This document shows positions 44,432 through 53,509 of a DNA stretch of 64,000 nucleotides, piece after piece. The position numbers and the translations under genes are program-made. The notes under the pieces are model-generated. The model was not told the origin of the DNA. It did no database searches and saw only the letters and a program-made list of their open reading frames with translations. How positions within the stretch are numbered: the stretch's first letter is position 1; every line of letters begins with the position of its first letter. This DNA is from Deltaproteobacteria bacterium RIFCSPHIGHO2_02_FULL_44_16 (GTDB lineage: Bacteria; UBA10199; 2-02-FULL-44-16), in contig MGRM01000009.1 in assembly GCA_001798185.1 (NCBI GenBank), positions 1 to 64,000 of the forward strand, written 5' to 3'.

Positions 44432-45523
44432 TTATTTCACGTTCAAACATTCATTCACTATACGCTCCGCAGCATCTGGTTGCCGCCGCTTGAGAAGCGC
44501 CTGCGACATCGACAGAAGATGTCGTGAATCTTCGGTTAATTTTTTTATTTCATTCGCAAGACGCTCGCCTGTTAACTCTGCCTCCAAAATCATTGTCGCA
44601 CCGCCAATACGGACTAAACTTTCAGCATTCGCACGTTGATGATCGTCAGCAGAATACGGATACGGAATTAAAATAGAAGGGAGAGTGGCAATGGTCAGCT
44701 CTGCAATGGTCATGGCACCTGCTCGTGCAATCACGAGATCAGCTTCTTCATATACTTTTTCCATTGCTCCAATAAATTCAAAAACACTCGCCTCAAAACC
44801 TCTCTCTGTATACACCTGCTTGACTCGCTCTCTCTTTTCTTGAGTTCCTATTTGATGAATAAAACGGAGAGAAGATGTGAGTTCTTGTAAATGTGGAAGC
44901 GCTTCCAATACCGCACGATTTATTTTTTGTGCTCCTTGAGATCCTCCAAAACAGAGAACCGTAAAAGGTTTCACTTTTTCTTTTGAAGATTTGGAACGAA
45001 CTCCCAAAATAGATTTTCGTACTGGTGTTCCAGTCAGCATCACTTTCTTTTGCGGAAGGGCTCGAGCTGCTTCAGGTAAACCGAGACAAATAAGCGAAAC
45101 CCATCGCGCAAGAAGTCGAGTCGTTAATCCCGGAATGGCATTTGGCTCAAGAAGAACCGTGGGGATGCGAAGCAGTGACGCCACAAGCGTCACCGGTCCC
45201 GCAGCATATCCTCCAATACTGACGACGCGAGATGGTTTCTCGAACATCACCAAACAAAAAGCGCGGAAAAGAAGAAGAGGAAGACGCGCATACGACGTTA
45301 TTTTTTTTATTCCATGTCGATCTTTGAGAGAAACAGCGGGCAAAAGAAGAAGTTTCCAACCAAGCGGTGGAAGAAGTTTTGTTTCCAAACCACGCATCGT
45401 GCCCACAAAGAGAACAGAGATTCCATCTCGCTTTACAAATGATTCAGCAAGCGCAACCCCAGGAAAAAGATGTCCTCCTGTCCCACCTGCAGCAATCAAG
45501 ATTTTCATCTGCTTCTGTTTCAT
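44432..45523 (-). CDS. murG: Undecaprenyl-PP-MurNAc-pentapeptide GlcNAc transferase MurG
   Basis: Adds GlcNAc to lipid I, forming lipid II on the inner face of the membrane. The 363-residue protein begins with KILIAAGGTGGHLFPGVALAE and has SIGGYAAGPVTLVASLL, VLCFGGSQGAQKIN and ADLVIARAGAMTIAELT. The frame is open much farther upstream inside ftsW, but ATG 45523 overlaps the ftsW stop as ATGA, which fixes the start by coupling. Confidence 0.96.
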   Translation of the reverse strand: MKQKQMKILIAAGGTGGHLFPGVALAESFVKRDGISVLFVGTMRGLETKLLPPLGWKLLLLPAVSLKDRHGIKKITSYARLPLLLFRAFCLVMFEKPSRVVSIGGYAAGPVTLVASLLRIPTVLLEPNAIPGLTTRLLARWVSLICLGLPEAARALPQKKVMLTGTPVRKSILGVRSKSSKEKVKPFTVLCFGGSQGAQKINRAVLEALPHLQELTSSLRFIHQIGTQEKRERVKQVYTERGFEASVFEFIGAMEKVYEEADLVIARAGAMTIAELTIATLPSILIPYPYSADDHQRANAESLVRIGGATMILEAELTGERLANEIKKLTEDSRHLLSMSQALLKRRQPDAAERIVNECLNVK

Positions 45524-46641
45524 GAAAATGCGCTCTCGCTTCGTCGATAGGAAGAAATATTCAGTAATATTCCGACCGCAATTAAAAACATGACCACTGA
45601 TGAACCTCCATAACTTAAAAAAGGAAGCACCAGACCCTTCGTCGGCAAAAGTCCCATGACCACGCCCATATTGAGCAGCGCCTGGATCCCAATGAGGCCC
45701 GTAATCCCAAGAGCGATGTAACGCCCAAAAAGATCGGGAGCTTGAAGAGAAATGCGAAAACCGCGATAACAAAAAAAGAGAAAAAGTCCCATGATGAAAA
45801 AAACACCGAGAAGTCCTAACTCTTCTCCGACAACGGAAAAAATAAAATCGGTGTGAGCATCAGGGAGATAAAAAAGTTTCTGTTGACCCTGTCCCAAACC
45901 TTGGCCAAACAGTCCCCCTTCATTAAAGGCCACAAAAGATTGAATCATCTGAAAACCTGAACCGTATTGATCGTTCCACGGATTTAAAAAAGCGAGAATA
46001 CGCTGACGGCGATACGGTGCTTTTGCAATGAGAAGAATGACGAGGGGAAGAAGTGTGGCCAAAATTCCTCCGAGATAACGAAGTCTGGCTCCGGCCACAA
46101 AAAGCATCATCCATGTGATCATCGCGATAATGACTGCGGCGCCAAAATCGCGTTGAAGCAAAATAATCCCGCTGACAGCAGTCATCACGAGCACATGAGG
46201 AACAATACCAACGGCGAGACTCCTCATACGAGCAGATTTTTTTTCAAGAGAGTACGCTAAAAAAAGAATCATGACGAGTTTTGCAAACTCAGAAGGCTGA
46301 AAACCGAACATTCCTATTTTGATCCAACGCGTCGCGCCCCCAATCGTTCTTCCAATGCCAGGAATAAAAACAAGACCGAGAAGAATGAGACTTGCGAAAA
46401 GAAAAATATAAATGAAGCGACGATAAAAGTGATAGTGACATGCTGAGGCGGCAAAAAGTCCCACAAGTCCGAGACCCGTAAAACAGAGCGAACGTTTAAG
46501 AAAATAATAGCTATCGCCATAGAGTTCGAGCGCACGGACCGCAGAAGCGCTATAAACCATGATCACCCCGAAGACGACAAGCATCATAACGGTAAAGAGC
46601 AGCCAAATATCGAAATGATTTTTTTGAAATTCTCCGTTCAT
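45520..46641 (-). CDS. ftsW: Septal peptidoglycan polymerase FtsW
   Basis: SEDS-family glycosyltransferase working with FtsI at the septum. The 373-residue protein has about ten membrane segments and the SEDS signatures (MMLVVFGVIMVYSASAV, QPSEFAKLVMILFLAY, DFIFSVVGEELGLLG, KGLVLPFLSYGGSS). AGAGGT precedes the ATG. Its 106-bp leader, where murD usually lies, holds two hairpins. Confidence 0.96.
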   Translation of the reverse strand: MNGEFQKNHFDIWLLFTVMMLVVFGVIMVYSASAVRALELYGDSYYFLKRSLCFTGLGLVGLFAASACHYHFYRRFIYIFLFASLILLGLVFIPGIGRTIGGATRWIKIGMFGFQPSEFAKLVMILFLAYSLEKKSARMRSLAVGIVPHVLVMTAVSGIILLQRDFGAAVIIAMITWMMLFVAGARLRYLGGILATLLPLVILLIAKAPYRRQRILAFLNPWNDQYGSGFQMIQSFVAFNEGGLFGQGLGQGQQKLFYLPDAHTDFIFSVVGEELGLLGVFFIMGLFLFFCYRGFRISLQAPDLFGRYIALGITGLIGIQALLNMGVVMGLLPTKGLVLPFLSYGGSSVVMFLIAVGILLNISSYRRSESAFS

Positions 46642-46658
46642 AAACCTCTATTCGCTCG

Positions 46659-46716
46659 CGCGGAGTAAATCCGCGACTCGCTAACGTCAGGGGGAGATCC
46701 TGACACTCCCCCTGAC
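46659..46716. other. Two hairpins in the mraY-ftsW gap
   Basis: CGCGGA/TCCGCG (46659-46664 and 46670-46675) and GTCAGGGGGAG/CTCCCCCTGAC (46686-46696 and 46706-46716) are perfect inverted repeats with 5- and 9-nt loops. The base composition is more GC-rich than the flanks. They could be an attenuator, an mRNA processing site, or the scar of a small mobile repeat where murD is normally found. Confidence 0.65.
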
Positions 46717-46747
46717 CACCCCCATCGAGCATTCACGCCGTGGGTAT

Positions 46748-47824
46748 TTATCGAATTTTCAATGTTGCCAAACTCATACACGCCAAAATAAGAGCGACAA
46801 TCCAAAAACGGACGATCACTTTTGATTCCGCCCATCCTTTGAGCTCAAAATGATGATGAAGAGGGGCCATCCGAAATACTCGTTTTCCCGTGAGCTTGAA
46901 GGAGATCACTTGTGTGATGACCGAAATCGTCTCCAAAACAAAAATGCCACCAACAGCGAGAAGTAAAATTTCATTTTTCGTGACAATCGCCACATATCCC
47001 AGAAGCGCCCCGAGCGGAAGCGAACCGACATCTCCCATAAAAACAGAAGCCGGATGAGCATTGAACCACAAAAATCCAATGAGCGCGCCAATGACCGCCC
47101 CACAAAGTACCGTGAGCTCACCACTTCCTGGAATCCAAGGAATCTGAAGATATTCTGCAATCGTGGCATGTCCTGCGACATAGGCAAACATACCATAAGC
47201 AAAAAATGCAATGATCGACGGCATGCTGACAAGACCATCTAATCCATCTGTCAGATTGACAGCATTCGAAGCTCCTACAATGACACACACCGCAAAAGGA
47301 ATATACCATCCGTGAAGATCGGGTTGAAACGATTTCAGAAAAGGAAATGAAAGTTGTGTGCTAATTCCAAAACCATCAAAAAGAATGAAAACAAAAACAG
47401 TTGCCACAAGCACTTGCAATGGAAATTTCCACCGCGCGCGAAGACCTTTTGCATCTCGCAAAATGACTTTCCGATAGTCATCGATGTAGCCGATGACGGC
47501 AAAACAGAGCACCAGAAGCATCCCCAAAATCACATAGGGTTCATCGAATCGTGCGCACAAAAGTAACGCGACAAACATTGAAAACCAGAGAAGAAGCCCT
47601 CCCATGGTCGGCGTCCCGCGTTTATCCATGTGCGTTACCGGGCCATCATCACGAACCGTCTGCCAAAATTGTCGACGTGAAAGAAGACCAATAAATGTTC
47701 GACCGAGCAAAAGATAAAGACTCATGGCAATGAAACCAGCAAGAAATGTACGCACCGTAATATATTTGAGGACATTCAAAAAACTGTACGTTTCATGAAG
47801 AGGATAGAGAAAATGATAAAGCAT
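46748..47824 (-). CDS. mraY: Phospho-MurNAc-pentapeptide transferase MraY
   Basis: Transfers phospho-MurNAc-pentapeptide to undecaprenyl phosphate, making lipid I. The 358-residue polytopic protein carries GTPTMGGLLLW, the catalytic aspartates in FAVIGYIDDYRKV, NAVNLTDGLDGL, FNAHPASVFMGDVGSL and RMAPLHHHFELKGW. Its ATG shares one base with the murF stop (TAATG). Confidence 0.97.
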   Translation of the reverse strand: MLYHFLYPLHETYSFLNVLKYITVRTFLAGFIAMSLYLLLGRTFIGLLSRRQFWQTVRDDGPVTHMDKRGTPTMGGLLLWFSMFVALLLCARFDEPYVILGMLLVLCFAVIGYIDDYRKVILRDAKGLRARWKFPLQVLVATVFVFILFDGFGISTQLSFPFLKSFQPDLHGWYIPFAVCVIVGASNAVNLTDGLDGLVSMPSIIAFFAYGMFAYVAGHATIAEYLQIPWIPGSGELTVLCGAVIGALIGFLWFNAHPASVFMGDVGSLPLGALLGYVAIVTKNEILLLAVGGIFVLETISVITQVISFKLTGKRVFRMAPLHHHFELKGWAESKVIVRFWIVALILACMSLATLKIR

Positions 47825-49212
47825 TATGGTTTTCCCTCTTGCTGTTGCAGCGCTGCCACAATTTCTTCCATTTTCATTCCGCGAGAACCTTTAACGAGAA
47901 TACAATCTTGTCCACTCATCTGCTCACGCAGCGCACGTATCAATTCGTCACGAGTTGTAAAAACGTTGATTTGCTCTGATGTCATGCCATGTTTCTGCGC
48001 ACCTTTCGCAACAGAAGATGCAAAATCGCCCACTAAAAAAAGGTGATCAATACGAAGCCGAGCCACTTCATTTCCAATCTCTTCGTGCAACGATGCGGAC
48101 TGTTTTCCGAGTTCTAACATATCTCCGAGCACGGCAATCGACGTGGTGTGATGAGAACAGTTTTTTAAAACTTCAAGCGCTGCTTTCGTGGAACTCGGAT
48201 TGGCATTATAGGTATCATTTAAAAGAAGCGATCCATTTTTGAGATGCAAGGGTTGCAATCGCATACGAAACGACTTCATCGTTTCCAAAATCGCTGCGGC
48301 TTCAGAGAGATCCATCTTCATCACATAAGCCACCGCCATGGCAGCGGCAGCGTTCCATGCATTGTGTTTTCCGAGCAGTGGGAGGTGAAAGTGAATTTTT
48401 TTCTGATCGATTCGCAATGTCACTTCAATTCCCTCACGCTCTTTTTCTTCGATGTTGAGAAGTTGGATATCGCATTCTGGTGAGCTGCCATACCGAATGA
48501 TGTTGGCCTTCGTCCGTTTGATCAATTTTTGAGCAAAGGGATCATCACTATTCACAATCGCTGTCGCATCAGAACTCAGAGCTTCAAAAAGTTCTCCTTT
48601 CGCCTGAGCAACGTGTTCAATATCGCCAAGTCCTTCAAGATGAGCTGGAGCAATATTGGTGATCACACCAATGGTAGGCGCTGCAATCTCCGCAAGCCGT
48701 TTGAGTTCTCCAGATCGATTCATCGCCATCTCTACCACCGCAGCGGTATGATGCTCTTCCAATTGCAAAAGGGTCAGAGGGACTCCCACCAGGTTATTCA
48801 CATTTCCTTCATTCTTCAGCACTCGCTCTGTATGTTCAAAAAGTGCTGCCACCATTTCTTTGGTGGTGGTCTTTCCATTACTTCCCGTAATCGCCACGAG
48901 CGAAAGAGAAAAACGCCGCCGCCACCACGAAGCAAGATCCCCAAGCGCTGTCAGTGTATCTTTGACATTGATCACCGACACTTTTTGAGGAATCTCGACG
49001 CTGCGCGAAACAACGACCGCGAAAGCGCCCCGGTCCACCGCTTCCCGACAAAAGTCATGACCATCAAATTGCGCTCCCTGAATGGCAAAAAAGAGATCTC
49101 CTGCTCGCGTTTTCCGCGAATCGATTGTCACCCCTAAGAGCTGTGTCTGTTCTCCTTGTTGCATGACGACTCCTTGCACCGCGTTCACCATGTCATCACC
49201 CGAAAACTGCAA
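47824..49212 (-). CDS. murF: UDP-MurNAc-tripeptide--D-Ala-D-Ala ligase MurF
   Basis: Adds the D-Ala-D-Ala dipeptide to the cytoplasmic muropeptide precursor. The 462-residue Mur ligase has DSRKTRAGDLFFAIQG, the P-loop VAITGSNGKTTTKEMVAALF, the HLEGLGDIEHVAQAKGE block and LLNDTYNANPSSTKAAL. I place the start at TTG 49212 because AAGGAG lies right upstream, after the ftsI stop; the first ATG (49191) has no such site. Confidence 0.95.
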   Translation of the reverse strand: MQFSGDDMVNAVQGVVMQQGEQTQLLGVTIDSRKTRAGDLFFAIQGAQFDGHDFCREAVDRGAFAVVVSRSVEIPQKVSVINVKDTLTALGDLASWWRRRFSLSLVAITGSNGKTTTKEMVAALFEHTERVLKNEGNVNNLVGVPLTLLQLEEHHTAAVVEMAMNRSGELKRLAEIAAPTIGVITNIAPAHLEGLGDIEHVAQAKGELFEALSSDATAIVNSDDPFAQKLIKRTKANIIRYGSSPECDIQLLNIEEKEREGIEVTLRIDQKKIHFHLPLLGKHNAWNAAAAMAVAYVMKMDLSEAAAILETMKSFRMRLQPLHLKNGSLLLNDTYNANPSSTKAALEVLKNCSHHTTSIAVLGDMLELGKQSASLHEEIGNEVARLRIDHLFLVGDFASSVAKGAQKHGMTSEQINVFTTRDELIRALREQMSGQDCILVKGSRGMKMEEIVAALQQQEGKP

Positions 49213-49221
49213 ACGATCTCC

Positions 49222-51195
49222 TTACAACGACGAATGAAAAACCACTCGACACATTGTCCCCGACGCCACCACACTTCCTGCCGCCGGTGTCTGCTGAATC
49301 GCCACTCCGCTTCCACGAAAATCGACCTGCAGATCTGATTTCCCAAGCGCTTTCAAGACACCGCGCATGGTGAGCCCCTGGAAATCAGGAACTTTCCATT
49401 TTCCAGATCCTGCAGAAAGAACAGAAACATTCTGATCAATCTCTTTTTCTTCAACCTGGGGTTGATCAACATAGTGAGGTTCATGACGCGATGGCACTTT
49501 CAAATATCGAAGTGAAGACTCTACAATACGCTTGAAGACAGGAGCAGCGACTTGTCCTCCGTAATAACGTTCCCCTTCTGGCTCATCGAGTCCGACGTAC
49601 ACCACTAAGCGTGGTTCTTCGACCGGCGCAAAGCCCACAAAAGAAGCAAAGTATTTTCCATTCGCATATCCACGCGTAAGTTCATATGCTTTTTGAGCTG
49701 TTCCTGTTTTTCCTGCCACACGATATTCGCTACTGGCGGCAAGCGTTCCGGTTCCACCCTCTTTCACCACGGTTTCGAGCATTGTTGTCATAATCTGCGT
49801 TGTCTCTGGGCGAAGAGGTCGAGAAAGCACTTCACGTCCACGAACAGGTTTTTCCTCTCCATCAGCAGTAACAATACGTTGAAAAATGCGTGGTCGAAGA
49901 AGCTCTCCACCATTTGCAATAGCCGCAAATGCCATGGTCATTTGAAGTGGCGTCACACTAATCCCTTGTCCAAAGGCAATGGTCATATGAACAAGATCAG
50001 ACCAGGTTGAAGCAGCAGAAAGAATACCCGCTGCTTCTCCCGGAAGTTCAATCTCTAATTTTTTTCCAAATCCAAAATCGCGAAGCGACTGCGCAAGTTG
50101 TTCTGGAGAAAGCATCATGCCAATGCGACCCGCTCCAATGTTACTCGAGACACGGATGATATCTGAGACATTCAAAATGCCATGCGGATGTGTATCTTGA
50201 ATTATTTTTTTTCCGATTTGATAGCGGCCATTGAAACAATCAATCTTTGCATCGGGAGAAAGGATACCTTGATTCAGCGCAGCAGCCATCACCATGACTT
50301 TCAAGGTAGAACCTGGTTCATAGCTATCGGTGATGGCGCGATTTTTCCAAAAATGCGAAGCATATTCATTATAACGATTCGGATCAAAGGTCGGCGCATT
50401 CGCCATAGCCAAAATTTCTCCTGTGGTCGGATCTGCAACCACCACGATCCCAATTTTGGCTCCACTCTCTGTCAGCGCAACCTCGAGCTCGCGCTCAGCA
50501 ATATATTGAAGTGTTTTATCAATCGTAAGTTCCACCTGCGCAACATCACGAATAACCGTATAATCTGTGGGCGAAAGATAGAGATGCCCGCGCGCATCGC
50601 GTCGGTATTCGCCAGGATTCGATTGAAGCGTTAAAATGTCATGGACCGCAAGTTCAACGCCACCAAGAGCTTGAGCATCAAACCCGACAGCGCCCAAAAT
50701 AGAAGCAGCCAATTTCCCATTCGGATAACTTCGTTTACTTTCTTGAACCGTCGCAATCCCCGCAAGATTGAGAGAGGAGACAGTTTCGGATTCTTTTTTC
50801 GTCACGCGACGTTTAAGCCACACAAATTTTCGTTTTGATTTCAGTTGAGAAAGTATTTTTTCCCGACTCATATCCAGAAGTGGTGAGAGTTTGCGAGCAT
50901 AGGTCGAAGGATCTTTCATGCCTTGAGGATTCGCAAAGATCGAATCAACAGAAACATTCACGGCAAGTTCTCGCGAAGCACGATCTAAAATTTTTCCGCG
51001 CCAAGTACTTTGACGAACCGCTGTTCGATATTGTCGAAGCGCCACGCGAGAAAGTTTTTCATTTTCTTGAAGATGGAAAAAAAGCGCGCGGAGACTCAGG
51101 ATAAAAAATCCGCCCGCAAAAAAAAGACCGATCACAGCAATGCGCGCTCGCTGACGTCGTTCTGCTTGATCTTGTGGTGACAGTTGAGGTTTCAT
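49222..51195 (-). CDS. ftsI: Septal transpeptidase FtsI/PBP with C-terminal PASTA domain
   Basis: Class B penicillin-binding protein cross-linking septal murein. The 657-residue protein has one N-terminal membrane helix (residues 20-40), a pedestal dimerisation domain, the transpeptidase motifs SxxK (EPGSTLKVM), SxN (RVSSNIGAGRIG) and KTG (VAGKTGTAQKA), and one PASTA domain at the end (WKVPDFQGLTMRGVLKALGK to RVVFHSSL). A PASTA tail is SpoVD-like and absent from E. coli FtsI. I start at ATG 51195, directly after the ftsL stop. Confidence 0.95.
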   Translation of the reverse strand: MKPQLSPQDQAERRQRARIAVIGLFFAGGFFILSLRALFFHLQENEKLSRVALRQYRTAVRQSTWRGKILDRASRELAVNVSVDSIFANPQGMKDPSTYARKLSPLLDMSREKILSQLKSKRKFVWLKRRVTKKESETVSSLNLAGIATVQESKRSYPNGKLAASILGAVGFDAQALGGVELAVHDILTLQSNPGEYRRDARGHLYLSPTDYTVIRDVAQVELTIDKTLQYIAERELEVALTESGAKIGIVVVADPTTGEILAMANAPTFDPNRYNEYASHFWKNRAITDSYEPGSTLKVMVMAAALNQGILSPDAKIDCFNGRYQIGKKIIQDTHPHGILNVSDIIRVSSNIGAGRIGMMLSPEQLAQSLRDFGFGKKLEIELPGEAAGILSAASTWSDLVHMTIAFGQGISVTPLQMTMAFAAIANGGELLRPRIFQRIVTADGEEKPVRGREVLSRPLRPETTQIMTTMLETVVKEGGTGTLAASSEYRVAGKTGTAQKAYELTRGYANGKYFASFVGFAPVEEPRLVVYVGLDEPEGERYYGGQVAAPVFKRIVESSLRYLKVPSRHEPHYVDQPQVEEKEIDQNVSVLSAGSGKWKVPDFQGLTMRGVLKALGKSDLQVDFRGSGVAIQQTPAAGSVVASGTMCRVVFHSSL

Positions 51196-51196
51196 T

Positions 51197-51535
51197 TTAT
51201 TGATCAATAAAAATGATTTCGCTCCCCCTTGGAAGACGCATATGAAATCGTTCATGGGCAACTCTCTCCAGACGATCTGGAGATTTCAGTTTTGCGACTT
51301 CAGCTTCAAGCATCGCTCGCTCTTGCGTCAGATCAGCCACTTCGCGATGAAGGCGCGTTACTTCATATCCAAGCGCAATGACACGAACGCGCGTCCAAAC
51401 AACACACAGAAGAATAAGAGCTCCCAGACAAAAAAACAAAAACACGCGACGAATATAACGATTGCGAATCGCCACCGACTTTTTTGATAGATGCTGTTGA
51501 CCCACCGTGTGTGCCAACGCGACGACCGATCTCAT
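51197..51535 (-). CDS. ftsL: Cell division protein FtsL
   Basis: Small bitopic divisome protein of 112 residues. It has a basic cytoplasmic head, a membrane helix (residues 31-47, VFLFFCLGALILLCVVW) and a periplasmic coiled coil (VTRLHREVADLTQERAMLEA). The ATG overlaps the rsmH stop as ATGA. Assignment rests on topology and place. Confidence 0.9.
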   Translation of the reverse strand: MRSVVALAHTVGQQHLSKKSVAIRNRYIRRVFLFFCLGALILLCVVWTRVRVIALGYEVTRLHREVADLTQERAMLEAEVAKLKSPDRLERVAHERFHMRLPRGSEIIFIDQ

Positions 51536-52443
51536 GCATCGATCCTTTCAAGAACACGCAATTTTGCGCTTCGCGCTCGAGGATTATGAGCAATCTCTTC
51601 TTCTTGAGGTTTTTGCGCTTTTCGCATCGGCAAAGAAAATCCCTCCGTGGCTAAAGCACGAAACGCGCGCTTCACCATGCGATCCTCAAGCGAATGATAA
51701 CTGATCACGACACATCTCCCGCTCTGATGTAAACAGAAGGGAGCTTTATGAAGAAAATGTTCAAGCTCCTGAAGCTCTTCATTCAGAGCAATGCGAATGG
51801 CTTGAAACACACGCGTCGCCGGATGAATTCTTTTCCCCCCTTTGGTACGAGGAAAACGGGCAGATGGCGGAAGCGCTTTTCGTATTTCCTCGGCAAGATC
51901 AACTGTGGTCTCAAAAGATTTTTGTTCCCGTCGCACGCAGAGATGACGTGCAATGCGCTGCGCAAAGCGTTCTTCTCCATATTCAAAAAAAATGTGCGCC
52001 ATTTCTTCTTCTTCCGTTGTTGCAATCCACGTTGCTGCGGTTGGTTCCTTTGTTGTATCCATGCGCATATCCAGCGGACCTTCTCGCCGAAAACTAAAAC
52101 CGCGATCAGCTTCATCGAGTTGAAAACTCGAAACGCCAAGATCGGCAATAATGCCGTCGACACGGTCCCAACCAACCGATGCCAGATGTTCTGAAAGCAA
52201 AGAAAATCTCCCCTGTGTGAATACAACCCGTTTCCCGAATTCAGCGAGCCGCTCTTTCGCTCGCTTCAACACTTTTTCATCTTGATCAACGCCCAACAGT
52301 TCGCTGTGAGGCGCTGCTTTCAAAAGAGCTGCTGCATGTCCTCCCCCGCCAAGGGTCACATCGACATAGCGCTTGCACTCTTTCTCCATCTGAGAAGCAG
52401 TGAGCCATACGACGACTTCGTGTTCCAAAACAGGGAGATGCAA
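51532..52443 (-). CDS. rsmH: 16S rRNA (cytosine-1402-N4)-methyltransferase
   Basis: SAM-dependent methylation of C1402 in the ribosomal P site. The 303-residue protein has HLPVLEHEVVVWL, YVDVTLGGGGHAAALL, the DGIIADLGVSSFQLDEADRGFS-type block, GPLDMRMD and VVISYHSLEDRMVKRAF. It overlaps ftsL by 4 bp. Standard dcw member; separated from mraZ here by a STAS gene. Confidence 0.97.
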   Translation of the reverse strand: MHLPVLEHEVVVWLTASQMEKECKRYVDVTLGGGGHAAALLKAAPHSELLGVDQDEKVLKRAKERLAEFGKRVVFTQGRFSLLSEHLASVGWDRVDGIIADLGVSSFQLDEADRGFSFRREGPLDMRMDTTKEPTAATWIATTEEEEMAHIFFEYGEERFAQRIARHLCVRREQKSFETTVDLAEEIRKALPPSARFPRTKGGKRIHPATRVFQAIRIALNEELQELEHFLHKAPFCLHQSGRCVVISYHSLEDRMVKRAFRALATEGFSLPMRKAQKPQEEEIAHNPRARSAKLRVLERIDA

Positions 52444-52459
52444 AAGCGTTCGTTCTTCT

Positions 52460-52813
52460 TTATTGAAGCTCTCCAGAAGGTTCTCCCTGTAAGAAACTCA
52501 ATAAGGCTTCTTCCACTGTTCCATACATCTCTTCTTCAACGCCCATGGCCTGAAGAATTTGACGAATGTACATACTGGCATTCGCCATTTTCAGATCTCC
52601 CCCATCACACTGAAATTGAATCACACGATCGACAATGCGTTGAACAAGTCGATAATCAAGATGTCGTAGTTTTCCCAAATTCAACACCACATTGCGACAA
52701 TCACTCTGTGAAAGATGCTCCAGAATATTTTCGAAAATGTGCATATTATTGCGAGAGAGTTCTCCTTCGGTATCAATCACCGAAACATCACGAACTTGTT
52801 TGACTCGAAACAT
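52460..52813 (-). CDS. STAS-domain protein inserted between mraZ and rsmH
   Basis: A 117-residue single-domain protein resembling anti-sigma-factor antagonists (SpoIIAA/STAS): VSVIDTEGELSRNN, CRNVVLNLGKLRHLDYRLVQ, GGDLKMANASMYIRQILQAMG. The phosphorylated Ser/Thr that normally follows the conserved Asp is Tyr here (Asp53-Tyr54), so kinase switching in the usual way is unlikely. I start at ATG 52813, with AAGGAGGG 4 nt upstream; an earlier ATG directly after the mraZ stop has no site of its own. No anti-sigma kinase is nearby. Probably co-transcribed with the division genes. Confidence 0.8.
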   Translation of the reverse strand: MFRVKQVRDVSVIDTEGELSRNNMHIFENILEHLSQSDCRNVVLNLGKLRHLDYRLVQRIVDRVIQFQCDGGDLKMANASMYIRQILQAMGVEEEMYGTVEEALLSFLQGEPSGELQ

Positions 52814-52828
52814 ATCTCCCTCCTTCAT

Positions 52829-53275
52829 TTAAAGCCCCAAGTCGGCGAGTTTTGAGCCGAGTGATTCGAGCTTTTTCTGCGCAGAATCAAAAATTTCTGA
52901 CCAACGCTCTGCTGCCCAGAACTCAATGCGCTTGGTCATCCCCACAATCACAATCTCTTCTTGAAGTCCGGCATACTCGCGAAGCTCTGGAGGAAGAAGA
53001 ATGCGACCTTGTTTATCGAAAGGACACTCGACTGCTGCCGAAATAAAAGCTCGTTGAAGAGCTTTGACCTCATCCAAAAATTGGGGGAGCTGACTGACTT
53101 TCTGTTCTAACTTCTGCCACTCGAGCGCTGGATACGCCCAAAGACACTGATCAAAATTCGTGACAATAAGACGCTCGTCAAAGCTCGTGGCCAACACCTC
53201 CCGAAACTTGGAAGGAATGGAAAGCCGACCTTTGCTATCAATGCTGTGGCGGTAGCGTCCCCGAAACATCCACAA
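52829..53275 (-). CDS. mraZ: Transcriptional regulator MraZ
   Basis: AbrB-like DNA-binding protein that controls its own dcw operon. The 148-residue protein has two MraZ units: FRGRYRHSIDSKGRLSIPSKFRE (residues 4-26) and VECPFDKQGRILLPPELREYAGL (residues 82-104). First gene of the leftward division cluster. Confidence 0.96.
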   Translation of the reverse strand: MWMFRGRYRHSIDSKGRLSIPSKFREVLATSFDERLIVTNFDQCLWAYPALEWQKLEQKVSQLPQFLDEVKALQRAFISAAVECPFDKQGRILLPPELREYAGLQEEIVIVGMTKRIEFWAAERWSEIFDSAQKKLESLGSKLADLGL

Positions 53276-53298
53276 TCCTCATAAGTTAGACCTGATTT

Positions 53299-53313
53299 CC
53301 CACAATTCCCCAC
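53299..53313 (-). promoter_or_regulatory. Two MraZ boxes (GTGGG repeats, 10-bp period)
   Basis: On the minus strand, GTGGG occurs at 53313-53309 and again at 53303-53299, exactly one helical turn apart. This matches the TGGGN-N5-TGGGN arrangement bound by MraZ. The boxes lie between the promoter at 53322-53351 and the mraZ start, as expected for autorepression. Confidence 0.75.
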
Positions 53314-53321
53314 TTCTTGGG

Positions 53322-53351
53322 AGAATACGTGAAAAAACTTCACTTCGTCAA
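53322..53351 (-). promoter_or_regulatory. Sigma-70 promoter of the dcw cluster
   Basis: Minus strand: -35 TTGACG (53351-53346), an 18-bp spacer, -10 TATTCT (53327-53322). It stands about 45 bp before the mraZ ATG and directly upstream of the MraZ boxes. Confidence 0.7.
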
Positions 53352-53509
53352 GAGAAATTCTTTCTAATTGCTTGAAATTTCGTCGTTTTTTGTGGTTTAA
53401 GATGTTCATATTTTACTTTAAAAAAGCATCTCTATATTGAGGAGTTATATTAAATCTTCTACGTAAATTATTGGAATAACGTTTAATTATCTGATAAATA
53501 AGATTATTC

